Assembly (NCBI RefSeq): GCF_000519085.1
Contig: NZ_KI912577.1
Coordinates: forward strand, 1,989,331 to 2,053,330
Direction: 5' to 3'
DNA from: Methylobacterium sp. 10
GTDB lineage: Bacteria > Pseudomonadota > Alphaproteobacteria > Rhizobiales > Beijerinckiaceae
DNA: 64,000 nt
A model generated the notes under the pieces. It did not search any database, was not told the DNA's origin, and saw only the letters and a list, made by a program, of their open reading frames with translations. The translations under genes and the position numbers were made by a program. Below, piece by piece: positions 55,325-63,014 of this stretch (its first letter is position 1; each line of letters begins with the position of its first letter).

Positions 55325-56205
55325 CCGCGTCTCTCCAGCCGGTGTCCCTCGTCGATCCGCATCCGGAGGAGCGTCTGGTTCTGGTGGCCGGGGCAGGGCG
55401 GCTTCCTGAACTCGTAGCCGAATCCCTCGACCGTTCGGGACGCGCGTTCCGGGTGCTTGCCATCCGTGGCTTTGCCGAGCGCCCGATGCGCGCACGCGCC
55501 GACGCCACGGTCGATCTCCTCGACATCGCCGGGGCGTTGAAGATCTTGGAAGCCTGGGGGCCGGCCTGCGTCATACCCGTGGGCGGAGTCTCGCGGCCCA
55601 ACCCCGCCGCCATCCTCAACGCCGCGGCGGCCTTGCGGAATCGCGATGCGCTCAAGGCCATTTCGGGGGGAGGGGACGACCGGCTGCTGCGGGGCGCCCT
55701 CGTCCTGCTGGAGGATAACGGCCACCGTGTCGTCGGCATCCACGATGTGGCACCTGACCTGCTGAGCCCCGAAGGGCAGCTCGGCCGCCTCGCGCCGGAT
55801 CTCGCGGCACGGGCTTCCATCGCCACGGGTTGCGGCATCCTCGCGGCGCTGGCTGCCTACGATGTCGGCCAGGCGATCGTCGTCGCGGCACAACGCGCGC
55901 TGGCGGTGGAGGGGCCGGAGGGAACGGACCGGATGCTCGCCCGGGCGCGTGCCCTCGGGCGCAAGCCCTTCGGCCTCGGGGCGGCCCAGCCCGGTACCGT
56001 GCTGGTGAAACTCGCCAAGACCGGCCAGGATCTGCGGGTCGACCTGCCGGCCATCGGTCCGCGGACGGTGAAGGCCGCGGCGGCGGCAGGCTGCGCCGGC
56101 ATCGCCATCCAGGCGGGCTACACCCTCATCATCGACAGGGACGCCACGGTGGCCGAGGCCGACCGTGCGGGCCTGTTCCTCATCGGTTTGCGGATCGAGG
56201 CATGA
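55321..56205 (+). CDS. lpxI: UDP-2,3-diacylglucosamine diphosphatase LpxI
   Basis: This 294-residue enzyme hydrolyses UDP-2,3-diacylglucosamine to lipid X. It is the alphaproteobacterial replacement for LpxH. N-terminal segment LVLVAGAGRLPELVAESL and C-terminal GRKPFGLGAAQPGTVLVKLAKTGQDLRVDLPAIGPRTV are LpxI signatures. The start is TTG at 55321, overlapping the lpxA stop as TTGA; no other start fits. The stop overlaps the lpxB ATG. Confidence 0.93.
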   Translation: MTASLQPVSLVDPHPEERLVLVAGAGRLPELVAESLDRSGRAFRVLAIRGFAERPMRARADATVDLLDIAGALKILEAWGPACVIPVGGVSRPNPAAILNAAAALRNRDALKAISGGGDDRLLRGALVLLEDNGHRVVGIHDVAPDLLSPEGQLGRLAPDLAARASIATGCGILAALAAYDVGQAIVVAAQRALAVEGPEGTDRMLARARALGRKPFGLGAAQPGTVLVKLAKTGQDLRVDLPAIGPRTVKAAAAAGCAGIAIQAGYTLIIDRDATVAEADRAGLFLIGLRIEA

Positions 56206-57392
56206 CCATCCACCCGTCCAGACGAATCTGGCTCGTCGCAGGGGAGGATTCTGGCGATCAGCTCGGGGCCAAGCTGATGCGAGCGCTGTCGGACCTCTCC
56301 GGCGGGCGGGTGACGTTCGGAGGCGTTGGTGGCGAAGCCATGGTGGCGCAGGGCTTCGTCTCCCTGTTTCCCATCGATGACGTGGCGGTGATGGGCTACC
56401 TACCGGTGGCGGCACGCCTTCGCACCCTCCTGCGTCGCATCCGCCAGACCGTGCGCGACATCATCGAATCGCGCCCCGACGTCCTCGTCATCATCGACAG
56501 TCCCGGTTTCACCCATGCGGTCGCCTCGCGGGTGCGAAAGCGCCTGCCCGATCTGCCCATCGTCGATTACGTTTCTCCCAGCGTCTGGGCGTGGAGGCCC
56601 TGGCGTGCGGCGAAGATGCGGCCGTTCATCGACCACGTCCTGGCGCTCCTGCCCTTCGAGCCGGAGGCGCATCGCCGCCTCGGTGGGCCGGAATGCACCT
56701 ATGTCGGGCATCCGCTCATCGAGCGCCTGGCCGAGCTGCGCCCGGATCCCGCAGAGGCGGCGGCGCGGGAGGGGACGCCCCCGACCCTCGTGATTCTGCC
56801 GGGCTCGCGCCGTTCCGAGATCGAACGGCTGATGCCGGTCTTTGGTGCCACCCTGGACCTTCTCGTGCAGCGCTACGGACCCATCGACGCCGTGCTCCCG
56901 GCGGTCACCCGTCATCGCGCCATGATCGAGCGATTGGCCCTCTCCTGGTCTCGCCCGGTGACGATCGTTCATGGCGAGGCAGCGAAATACGCGGCCTTCC
57001 GGCGGTCCCGCGCGGCCCTGGCGGCCTCGGGCACCGTCACCCTCGAACTCGCATTGGCCGGCGTGCCCATGGTCGTCGCCTACAAGGTCTCGCGTCTCGA
57101 GGAGGCGGTGGCGCGGCGGTTGATCCAGGTGCCGACCATCGTGCTGCCGAACCTGATCCTCGGCGAGAATGCCATGCCCGAGTTCATCCAGGCCGAATGT
57201 ACCCCCGGACGCCTGGGCGAGGCCCTGCTTCCGCTCCTCAAAGGCGGCGCGGCGCGCGACGCGCAGGTGCGCTCGCTTCAGCGCATCGACGGCTCGATGC
57301 GCCTTTCAGGCGATGACGAGCCGAGCCGTAAGGCGGCGAGAATCGTGCTGTCGGCGGCTCGCCCGGCGATCAGCGGACCGTCGTCGACGTAG
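56202..57392 (+). CDS. lpxB: Lipid-A-disaccharide synthase
   Basis: This 396-residue GT19 glycosyltransferase joins lipid X and UDP-diacylglucosamine. Motifs are WLVAGEDSGDQLGAKLM, VIIDSPGFTHAVA, SVWAWRPWRAAKM, LPGSRRSEIERLMPVF, then ASGTVTLELALAGVPMVVAYK. Start ATG 56202 overlaps the lpxI stop (ATGA). It ends the lipid A cluster and its last 23 bp overlap the convergent small gene. Confidence 0.95.
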   Translation: MTIHPSRRIWLVAGEDSGDQLGAKLMRALSDLSGGRVTFGGVGGEAMVAQGFVSLFPIDDVAVMGYLPVAARLRTLLRRIRQTVRDIIESRPDVLVIIDSPGFTHAVASRVRKRLPDLPIVDYVSPSVWAWRPWRAAKMRPFIDHVLALLPFEPEAHRRLGGPECTYVGHPLIERLAELRPDPAEAAAREGTPPTLVILPGSRRSEIERLMPVFGATLDLLVQRYGPIDAVLPAVTRHRAMIERLALSWSRPVTIVHGEAAKYAAFRRSRAALAASGTVTLELALAGVPMVVAYKVSRLEEAVARRLIQVPTIVLPNLILGENAMPEFIQAECTPGRLGEALLPLLKGGAARDAQVRSLQRIDGSMRLSGDDEPSRKAARIVLSAARPAISGPSST

Positions 57393-57639
57393 CGGCTTTC
57401 GTCCTCGCGCCCCGCATGACCTCCGAAGCCTGGAGGGCGCTGGGCGGGAGGACCCCCCGCTCGTACGGCCCGCGCGTCGACGACAGGGACTGCATGTCCG
57501 GTATTCGCGTGCCCTCGTCACGTCCGAAGGCGTAGCCGGCATTCACGCCGGCATAGAAGCCCGTAAAATCCTCGGCCTTAGCCGGCCCGGCGAAAGCCAT
57601 CGGCCAGCACAGGCTCATCGTCACGAAGACGCTACGCAT
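57370..57639 (-). CDS. Small secreted protein resembling the N-terminus of an outer-membrane beta-barrel
   Basis: This 89-residue protein has a signal peptide (MRSVFVTMSLCWPMAFAGPAKA) and then DFTGFYAGVNAGYAFGRDEG, the usual first strand of the porin/OmpA-like opacity family. The remaining 50 residues are polar and form no recognisable barrel strands. It could be a truncated barrel protein or a small family in its own right. Convergent with lpxB, overlapping by 23 bp. Start 57639 is chosen by the signal peptide. Confidence 0.6.
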   Translation of the reverse strand: MRSVFVTMSLCWPMAFAGPAKAEDFTGFYAGVNAGYAFGRDEGTRIPDMQSLSSTRGPYERGVLPPSALQASEVMRGARTKAATSTTVR

Positions 57640-57722
57640 CGTTGCTCCCGGCACCCGGCATCGTCCCTTCGGATCGACCCGTTCGGAGGCCGCCATCGGC
57701 TTCCCTGATGAAGCTGGAGACG

Positions 57723-57748
57723 AAAAACGGCGACCCGAAGGCCGCCGT
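57723..57748 (-). terminator. Rho-independent terminator after the cold-shock gene
   Basis: On the minus strand ACGGCGGCC pairs with GGTCGCCGT across a TTCG tetraloop and is followed by TTTTT. It lies 63 bp past the stop of the twin cold-shock-domain gene. Confidence 0.85.
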
Positions 57749-57810
57749 CGATTCGTCTCTCAATCGGGAAGGTCGCGTAACCGCGATCTCCCCGGGATCT
57801 CTCATACCGG

Positions 57811-58575
57811 TCAGTAATCGGTATTGATGCTCTGGGCCTCGCGGCCCTTCTGACCGTCGATCACGCTGAGGGTAACCTGCTGGCCTTCGGCGAGGGACTC
57901 GAGTCCGGCGCGCGACAGGGCCGAGCGATGGACGAACACGTCCTTGCCGCCGTCATTGACGGAGACGAAGCCGAAGCCCTTGGCCGGATCGTACCACTTC
58001 ACGGTGCCGCTCATCTCGACGGACGGACCGCTGGCGAAACGACCGCCACCGCCGCCGCCGCCACCACCGCCGAAGCGATCGTTGCCGCCGCCGTAGCTGC
58101 CGCCACCGCCGCCGCTGAAGCGATCACCGCCACCGAAACCACCGGCGCGGGGTGCGGGCGCACGACGCGGGGCCTCGGCCTCGGCCGTCGAGGTATCGAC
58201 GCTGGTCACGTCCGTGACTTGCGGGCCCTTCTGGCCCTGCGCGGTGTGGACGGTCAGGCGCGTACCGGGAAGCAGATCGGCATGGCCCGCAGCCTCGACT
58301 GCGCGGATGTGAAGGAACGCATCGCCGGAACCGTCAGCCAGTTCCACGAAGCCGAAGCCCTTCTCCTTGTTGAACCACTTGACCGTTGCGTCACGCTCCG
58401 GTCCAGAGGGAGCGGCTGCTGCACGTGCCGGACCACGATCGAAACCGCCGCCGCCACCGCCATATCCACCGCCGAAGCCACCGCTCGGGGGTGCCTGATC
58501 CGGCCAGCGAGGCTCGGCACCACCCTCATCGAAGCCGCGCTTCTGCGGCCCCCTGAAATCACGACCACGTCCCAT
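57811..58575 (-). CDS. Twin cold-shock-domain protein with glycine-rich linkers
   Basis: This 254-residue protein has two cold-shock (OB-fold) domains at about residues 62-128 and 188-254. Each has RNP1 (KGFGFV) and RNP2 (DAFLH or DVFVH) intact. A basic RGG-like N-terminus (MGRGRDFRGPQKRGF) and two glycine-rich linkers (GGGYGGGGGGF and GGGGGGGGGRF) separate them. It probably acts as an RNA chaperone. Start 58575 is chosen by composition; the upstream 24 residues do not fit. A long 5' spacer suggests a regulated leader, as in other csp mRNAs. Confidence 0.9.
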   Translation of the reverse strand: MGRGRDFRGPQKRGFDEGGAEPRWPDQAPPSGGFGGGYGGGGGGFDRGPARAAAAPSGPERDATVKWFNKEKGFGFVELADGSGDAFLHIRAVEAAGHADLLPGTRLTVHTAQGQKGPQVTDVTSVDTSTAEAEAPRRAPAPRAGGFGGGDRFSGGGGGSYGGGNDRFGGGGGGGGGGRFASGPSVEMSGTVKWYDPAKGFGFVSVNDGGKDVFVHRSALSRAGLESLAEGQQVTLSVIDGQKGREAQSINTDY

Positions 58576-58945
58576 CGAAAGCTCGCAAAAACCGTCCGCC
58601 GTCCATCTGTCTTTGAATACCGGGTGCGTGCCGTCCCAGACGGGCACTTCACCACACTATCATCACTCTCAGCAGCGGTGACCAAGAATAACGCCTTAGT
58701 CCTGACTGAATCTTGGCTCTCTCGCAAGGTGCTTCTCACCGGACTCTGCAAGGTTCCGCGGATTTCCTGCGACAATTTACGTACTCCGTTTCGCCTCCGG
58801 CCGCCGTCCCCTCGAAGGGCCATTGCGTACAGGATGCGCAAACGTCATGCGGATGAACGACTTCGCGTTCAGCATTTTTCCCGGTCGCGTTAGGAAAATG
58901 CACATCGATGGCCGCTAGGATGCGTGCAGGCGCCTGCGAAAGCGG
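58576..58945 (-). promoter_or_regulatory. Long leader of the cold-shock gene and divergent promoter region
   Basis: This 370-bp stretch between two divergent genes has no convincing gene. It is AT-richer at 58640-58760 and 58860-58920. By analogy with other cold-shock genes, the minus-strand half may be a long structured 5' untranslated region; this is inferred, not seen. Confidence 0.35.
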
Positions 58946-59437
58946 GTGGCCCGGAACCCCTGGCCGATGATCGCAACCCCGTCATTCCCGGACCTTTCGG
59001 CCCTCGTCGTCGACGAGAGCCTCTACATCCGCCGAATCGTTCGCGACATGCTGATGCGCGTGGGAATCAAACGCGTCCTCGAAGCGCCGGATGGTGCCGA
59101 GGCGCTGGGGGTGCTGGCCGAAAGCAAGCCGGACATCACGATCCTCGATTGGGACCTGGCCATCCTGTCCGGCGAGGAGTTCATCCGCCTCGCCCGCACG
59201 CCCACCACGTCGCCGTCGCCCACCGTTCCGATCATCCTGATGCTGGCGCAGCCGCGCCGCAACGTCGTCGACCGCGCCATCTCCCTCGGGGTCAACGAGA
59301 TCATCGCCAAGCCGTTCTCGCCCAAGACTCTGTGGTCGCGCCTCGACGAAGTCATCAACCGGCCGCGGCCGTTCTCCCAGGTGAAGAGCCTCCTGCGTCC
59401 GGTCCCGAGAACGACGGCAGCCGGCAAAGCTCTCTGA
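58946..59437 (+). CDS. Stand-alone response-regulator receiver protein
   Basis: This 163-residue protein has one receiver domain (residues about 17-135) without an output domain. Acidic pocket Asp23/Glu24, phospho-acceptor Asp68 (ILDWDL) and Lys122 (AKPFSP) are present. The Thr/Ser switch expected after beta-4 appears to be Leu (IILMLAQ). A basic tail follows. GTG 58946 or ATG 58967 may be the start. No histidine kinase is adjacent. CheY-like signalling to a motility or phosphorelay partner is inferred. Confidence 0.85.
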   Translation: MARNPWPMIATPSFPDLSALVVDESLYIRRIVRDMLMRVGIKRVLEAPDGAEALGVLAESKPDITILDWDLAILSGEEFIRLARTPTTSPSPTVPIILMLAQPRRNVVDRAISLGVNEIIAKPFSPKTLWSRLDEVINRPRPFSQVKSLLRPVPRTTAAGKAL

Positions 59438-59532
59438 CGCGATCACGGATCGAGGCTTTGCACTGACGCCCAAGGCCTGTAGGCTTCTTATCGCATGATG
59501 GCCGATCTATCCCGGTCGGGCCACGATCGAGG

Positions 59533-60654
59533 ATGCCGGCTAGGCCGATGAGGGAAGAGAGCGCCGCCATGATGCCGGCCCGCCCCATGGCCGGCCCGCC
59601 TTCACCGAGCGCTTCCGCCGTGCCGGAGGCTGGTCCCCCGCCTGTGGTGGGCTACCGTCCCGGACGGCGCAACACTTACGCCGCCCTCGACCTCGGCACG
59701 AACAATTGCCGCCTGCTGATCGCCGAGCCCGCGTCCCACGGCTTTCGCGTGGTCGATGCCTTCTCCCGCATCGTCCGCCTCGGCGAGGGGCTGGGTACGT
59801 CCGACCGCCTCAGCGAAGCCGCTGTGGAGCGTACGCTGGAAGCTCTGCGCGTCTGCCGCGCCAAGATGGAATCGCGCGGCGTTGCCCGTGCCAAGATCAT
59901 CGCCACGGAAGCGTGCCGGCTCGCCGTCAACGGGGCGGATTTCGTGGCGCGCGTGCGCGACGAGGTGGGGCTCGATCTCGAGATCGTCGACCGGCAGACC
60001 GAGGCCTACCTTGCGGTCACCGGCTGCGCGGCCCTGGCCGACCCCTACTCGGAATCGGTGGTCATCTTCGATATCGGCGGCGGCTCCACCGAGATCGCCT
60101 GGCTCGACGGGGCGGCCACCAACCCTTCGGCGGACCCGACTCTGCGGATCCGCGCCTGGGATTCGCTCCCCGTCGGCGTGGTCACCCTGGCCGAGCGGCA
60201 TGGAGTGGCCGATGTTACCCGCCTGACCTTCGAGGGCATGGTCGAGGAGGTGGCCGACATGCTGTCGCGCTTCGCCATCCGTGCCGCGCCGGCGGCCAAT
60301 GCCCGGCATTTCCACCTCCTCGGCACGTCGGGAACCGTGACGACGCTGGCCGCCATGCACCTGCGCCTGGCGCGCTACGAGCGCCGCCGCGTCGACGGGT
60401 TGTGGATGAGCGACGGCGAAGTGAGCGATGCCATCGACGATCTGCTCGACACGCGCCTCGACCAGAGGGCAGACAATCCCTGCATCGGCCGGGATCGGGC
60501 CGATCTCGTGCTCGCGGGTTGCGCCATCCTGGAAGCGATCCGCAGGGCATTCCCCTCCGAACGGCTACGCATCGCCGACCGGGGGCTGCGCGAAGGTCTT
60601 TTGATGAACATGATGCGCGAAGACGGCGTCTGGCGCCGCGGAGGCTACCGTTGA
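59533..60654 (+). CDS. Ppx/GppA family phosphatase
   Basis: This 373-residue protein belongs to the exopolyphosphatase/guanosine pentaphosphatase family in the ASKHA fold. The phosphate-1 motif is [14 protein letters not shown] and the second is [29 protein letters not shown] is the adenosine-like loop. An N-terminal Pro/Ala-rich extension of about 45 residues precedes the domain. It overlaps the rlmE start by TTGA. Whether it acts on polyphosphate or pppGpp cannot be decided. Confidence 0.9.
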   Translation: MPARPMREESAAMMPARPMAGPPSPSASAVPEAGPPPVVGYRPGRRNTYAALDLGTNNCRLLIAEPASHGFRVVDAFSRIVRLGEGLGTSDRLSEAAVERTLEALRVCRAKMESRGVARAKIIATEACRLAVNGADFVARVRDEVGLDLEIVDRQTEAYLAVTGCAALADPYSESVVIFDIGGGSTEIAWLDGAATNPSADPTLRIRAWDSLPVGVVTLAERHGVADVTRLTFEGMVEEVADMLSRFAIRAAPAANARHFHLLGTSGTVTTLAAMHLRLARYERRRVDGLWMSDGEVSDAIDDLLDTRLDQRADNPCIGRDRADLVLAGCAILEAIRRAFPSERLRIADRGLREGLLMNMMREDGVWRRGGYR

Positions 60655-61364
60655 CCGACAGGCGTGGTGCGGGCGGCGGGTTGCGGGGCGATCTCAAGCA
60701 GCGGGTCAAGACGGGGCGCGGCCGCACCGCCTCTCAGAAGCGCTGGCTCGAACGGCAGCTCAACGATCCCTACGTGGCGCGGGCCAAGCGCGAGGGATAT
60801 CGCTCTCGCGCGGCCTTCAAGCTTCTCGAGATCGATGAGCGCTTCAAGATCCTGAAGCCGAACCAGAAGATCATCGATCTGGGCGCAGCACCCGGCGGCT
60901 GGTCCCAGGTCGCCGCCAAGATCGTCGGGCCGAGCGGCCGGATCGTCGGCATCGATCTCTTGGAAATCGAGCCGATGGTCGGCGTCGAGTTCATCACCCT
61001 CGACTTCCTCGATCCCGACGCCCCCAAGCGGCTGATCGATCTCCTCGGCGGGCAGGCCGATATCGTCATGTCCGACATGGCGGCCAACACGACCGGACAC
61101 AAGCAGACGGACCACCTGCGTATCATCGGCCTCGCCGAGACCGCCGCCGAATTCGCGCGCGAGGTGCTGGCGCCGGGGGGAACGTATCTCGCCAAGGTTT
61201 TCCAGGGCGGGACGGAGGGTACCCTGCTCGCCGACCTGAAACGCGACTTCACCTTGGTGCGCCACGTCAAGCCCTCGGCGAGCCGCGCCGATTCGAGCGA
61301 ACTCTACGTGCTCGCAACCGGATTTCGCGGGTCCTCCGCCGAAACCGCCGAGGACGAATCCTGA
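60651..61364 (+). CDS. rlmE: 23S rRNA 2'-O-ribose U2552 methyltransferase RlmE
   Basis: This 237-residue SAM-dependent enzyme methylates the A-loop of 23S rRNA. The domain reads [14 protein letters not shown] (RNA-binding Lys), [15 protein letters not shown] (SAM), [12 protein letters not shown] (catalytic Asp) and LAKVFQGG (Lys). The start is TTG 60651, overlapping the Ppx/GppA stop by 4 bp; an in-frame ATG would cut into the domain. The N-terminus is a basic extension of about 30 residues. Confidence 0.94.
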   Translation: MTDRRGAGGGLRGDLKQRVKTGRGRTASQKRWLERQLNDPYVARAKREGYRSRAAFKLLEIDERFKILKPNQKIIDLGAAPGGWSQVAAKIVGPSGRIVGIDLLEIEPMVGVEFITLDFLDPDAPKRLIDLLGGQADIVMSDMAANTTGHKQTDHLRIIGLAETAAEFAREVLAPGGTYLAKVFQGGTEGTLLADLKRDFTLVRHVKPSASRADSSELYVLATGFRGSSAETAEDES

Positions 61365-61428
61365 TACCGGACGACGATGCCTTTTCTCATGGCCGTCTGC
61401 CAGTGTGACGGCACGGCCGGGGCCGTTC

Positions 61429-61475
61429 GCCGAACGCGCCGATCTCGACCCTAGATCGGGATCGGCGCGTTCGGC
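61429..61475. terminator. Large perfect hairpin in the convergent rlmE spacer
   Basis: GCCGAACGCGCCGATC (61429-61444) and GATCGGCGCGTTCGGC (61460-61475) are perfect 16-bp inverse complements with a 15-nt loop. It lies between the convergent stops of rlmE and the oxidoreductase gene. There is no T-run; a two-way barrier or cruciform role is possible. Confidence 0.6.
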
Positions 61476-61489
61476 ATCAGGTGTCGCGG

Positions 61490-62446
61490 CTACAGGCCGG
61501 GTGGGATCAGGATGGGGTAGCATCGCGCACCGGCACCCGCCGCCAGGACCTCGACCGCGCCCACGGTGGAGGCGTCGCCTGCCACATGCACGACGTCGGT
61601 GGTCTTCAGGCCGGTGAGATGCGCGGTGAGGGGCCCCGGACGGACATCCGGGGGGCGCTGCCTCGTCCTGTCGGCGACGAGGGTGATCCGTGAGACGCCG
61701 GTGGCCCTGAGCCAGTCGAGCGACGGGCGCATATAGAGATCGAGGGGGTCGCTGGCGCCGATCACCACCACGATCTCGCGTTGCGGCTCGATGTAGCGCG
61801 CCGCCCGGGCGATCGCCCAGATCGGCGCGAAGCCGGTCTCGCGGCCGACGAGCAGCAGACGACCCCCGCCGGGGCGATAATAGCCGCGGCCGACCGGACC
61901 TTTGATCTTGACCGGATGTCCGAGAAGGATCTCCTCGCCGAGGGAATGGGCGACCGCGTCGCAGGCATGTCCGAGGCGCAGGTGGAAGACGAGCTCGTTG
62001 AGCTCGGTCGTGCCGTCGAGGCGCAAGGTCGGGCTCACGTCGATCGGGTCGAACCCCTCGAACGTGGCGGTGACCTGGTGGCCCGGCTCGATGTCGAGAC
62101 GGCGCGTGATCGTGATCACCACCTCGACCACATGGGCGCCGAGCGGAACGATCTGGGTCACCGTGCCGACCCGGCGTGCCTGGGCGGCCGTCTTCACCTC
62201 AGCGAAGACGAGGCTCTCGACCCCTTTGGAGGCGCGGGGCGTGGAGAGCTTGACGGGCTCCGCACGGTACAGACGAGCCTGGGCACGGCGCGAGGAAGGG
62301 CTGGCGCCCTGGCCGAGGAGATGGGATCCGTGCAGGCCGGTGGTGGGGGCGATCACGCCGTCGGCAAGGGCGGCTTCGAGCGGCGTATCGCCGGTCGAGA
62401 CCCGCACGGCCTTGCCGTTGACGACAAGCGAGCAGCGCGCGCTCAT
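61490..62446 (-). CDS. Flavodoxin/ferredoxin-reductase-like protein with degenerate 2Fe-2S domain
   Basis: This 318-residue protein begins with a ferredoxin-like domain (SLVVNGKAVRVSTGDTPLEAALADG). The loop where the Cys ligands of a plant-type 2Fe-2S centre should lie reads PTTGLHGSHLLGQG, without any Cys. A ferredoxin-reductase-like barrel (VTQIVPLGAHVVEVVITI) and a NAD-binding domain follow (RLLLVGRETGFAPIWAIA, then IVVVIGASDPLDLYM). It is convergent with rlmE. The start at 62446 is chosen by the domain. It may use flavin only, or be inactive. Confidence 0.75.
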   Translation of the reverse strand: MSARCSLVVNGKAVRVSTGDTPLEAALADGVIAPTTGLHGSHLLGQGASPSSRRAQARLYRAEPVKLSTPRASKGVESLVFAEVKTAAQARRVGTVTQIVPLGAHVVEVVITITRRLDIEPGHQVTATFEGFDPIDVSPTLRLDGTTELNELVFHLRLGHACDAVAHSLGEEILLGHPVKIKGPVGRGYYRPGGGRLLLVGRETGFAPIWAIARAARYIEPQREIVVVIGASDPLDLYMRPSLDWLRATGVSRITLVADRTRQRPPDVRPGPLTAHLTGLKTTDVVHVAGDASTVGAVEVLAAGAGARCYPILIPPGL

Positions 62447-62522
62447 GGTCGAGCCTCGAAAGTTGAGTGACGTCGAAAGGAAGCCGGCGTCGGGTGACGC
62501 GCGCCGGCCGATGATGGAAACC

Positions 62523-62900
62523 TCACCGGTGTCCGTCGAGCAACTGATCCACGAGGGCGGCCCAGCGGTCGCGCACCGCGCAGGCTTCCGGCGAGAGAGG
62601 GGCCGGCCCCGCGAGTCGCTCGACACTGGCGCGGACATTGGCGGCCTCTTCCCGCTCTGCGCGCAGGACCGCCTTCATCACCATGATCTCGGAGCGCAGG
62701 CGCGCCAAGTCATCGGACGGTGCGTCCTCCTCGACCACCTCTGCCCGCGGCTCCACCGGCAAGGCCGCCGGAGCGATGTCCACGCGCTTCGGGGTGGTGC
62801 CGGTGCGGATCGGGCGCGCCATGAGGCGCTTCACGATATCCGAGCCGAAATCCTCGCCGAGGCCGAATTCGTCGCTTAATCGCAATGCCGCTTCGGCCAT
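62523..62900 (-). CDS. Coiled-coil hypothetical protein
   Basis: This 125-residue soluble protein has no recognisable domain. The middle (about residues 55-95) is a predicted coiled coil (DDLARLRSEIMVMKAVLRAEREEAANVRASVERL). It ends in a tryptophan-containing helix (VRDRWAALVDQLL). Start 62900 has a GGAGG site 9 bp upstream. It lies upstream of the oxidoreductase gene, 76 bp away, on the same strand; a functional link is possible but unproven. Confidence 0.6.
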   Translation of the reverse strand: MAEAALRLSDEFGLGEDFGSDIVKRLMARPIRTGTTPKRVDIAPAALPVEPRAEVVEEDAPSDDLARLRSEIMVMKAVLRAEREEAANVRASVERLAGPAPLSPEACAVRDRWAALVDQLLDGHR

Positions 62901-63014
62901 CACGCCCGCCTCCTGTCGAACGGCAGACCGTGCCGCGCCGCTCGATCCATCTCGATCGTCACGATGAGCGATCATGGTTAAGGGAGGTTTAATTCAACCG
63001 TCGCGGTTTGGCGA

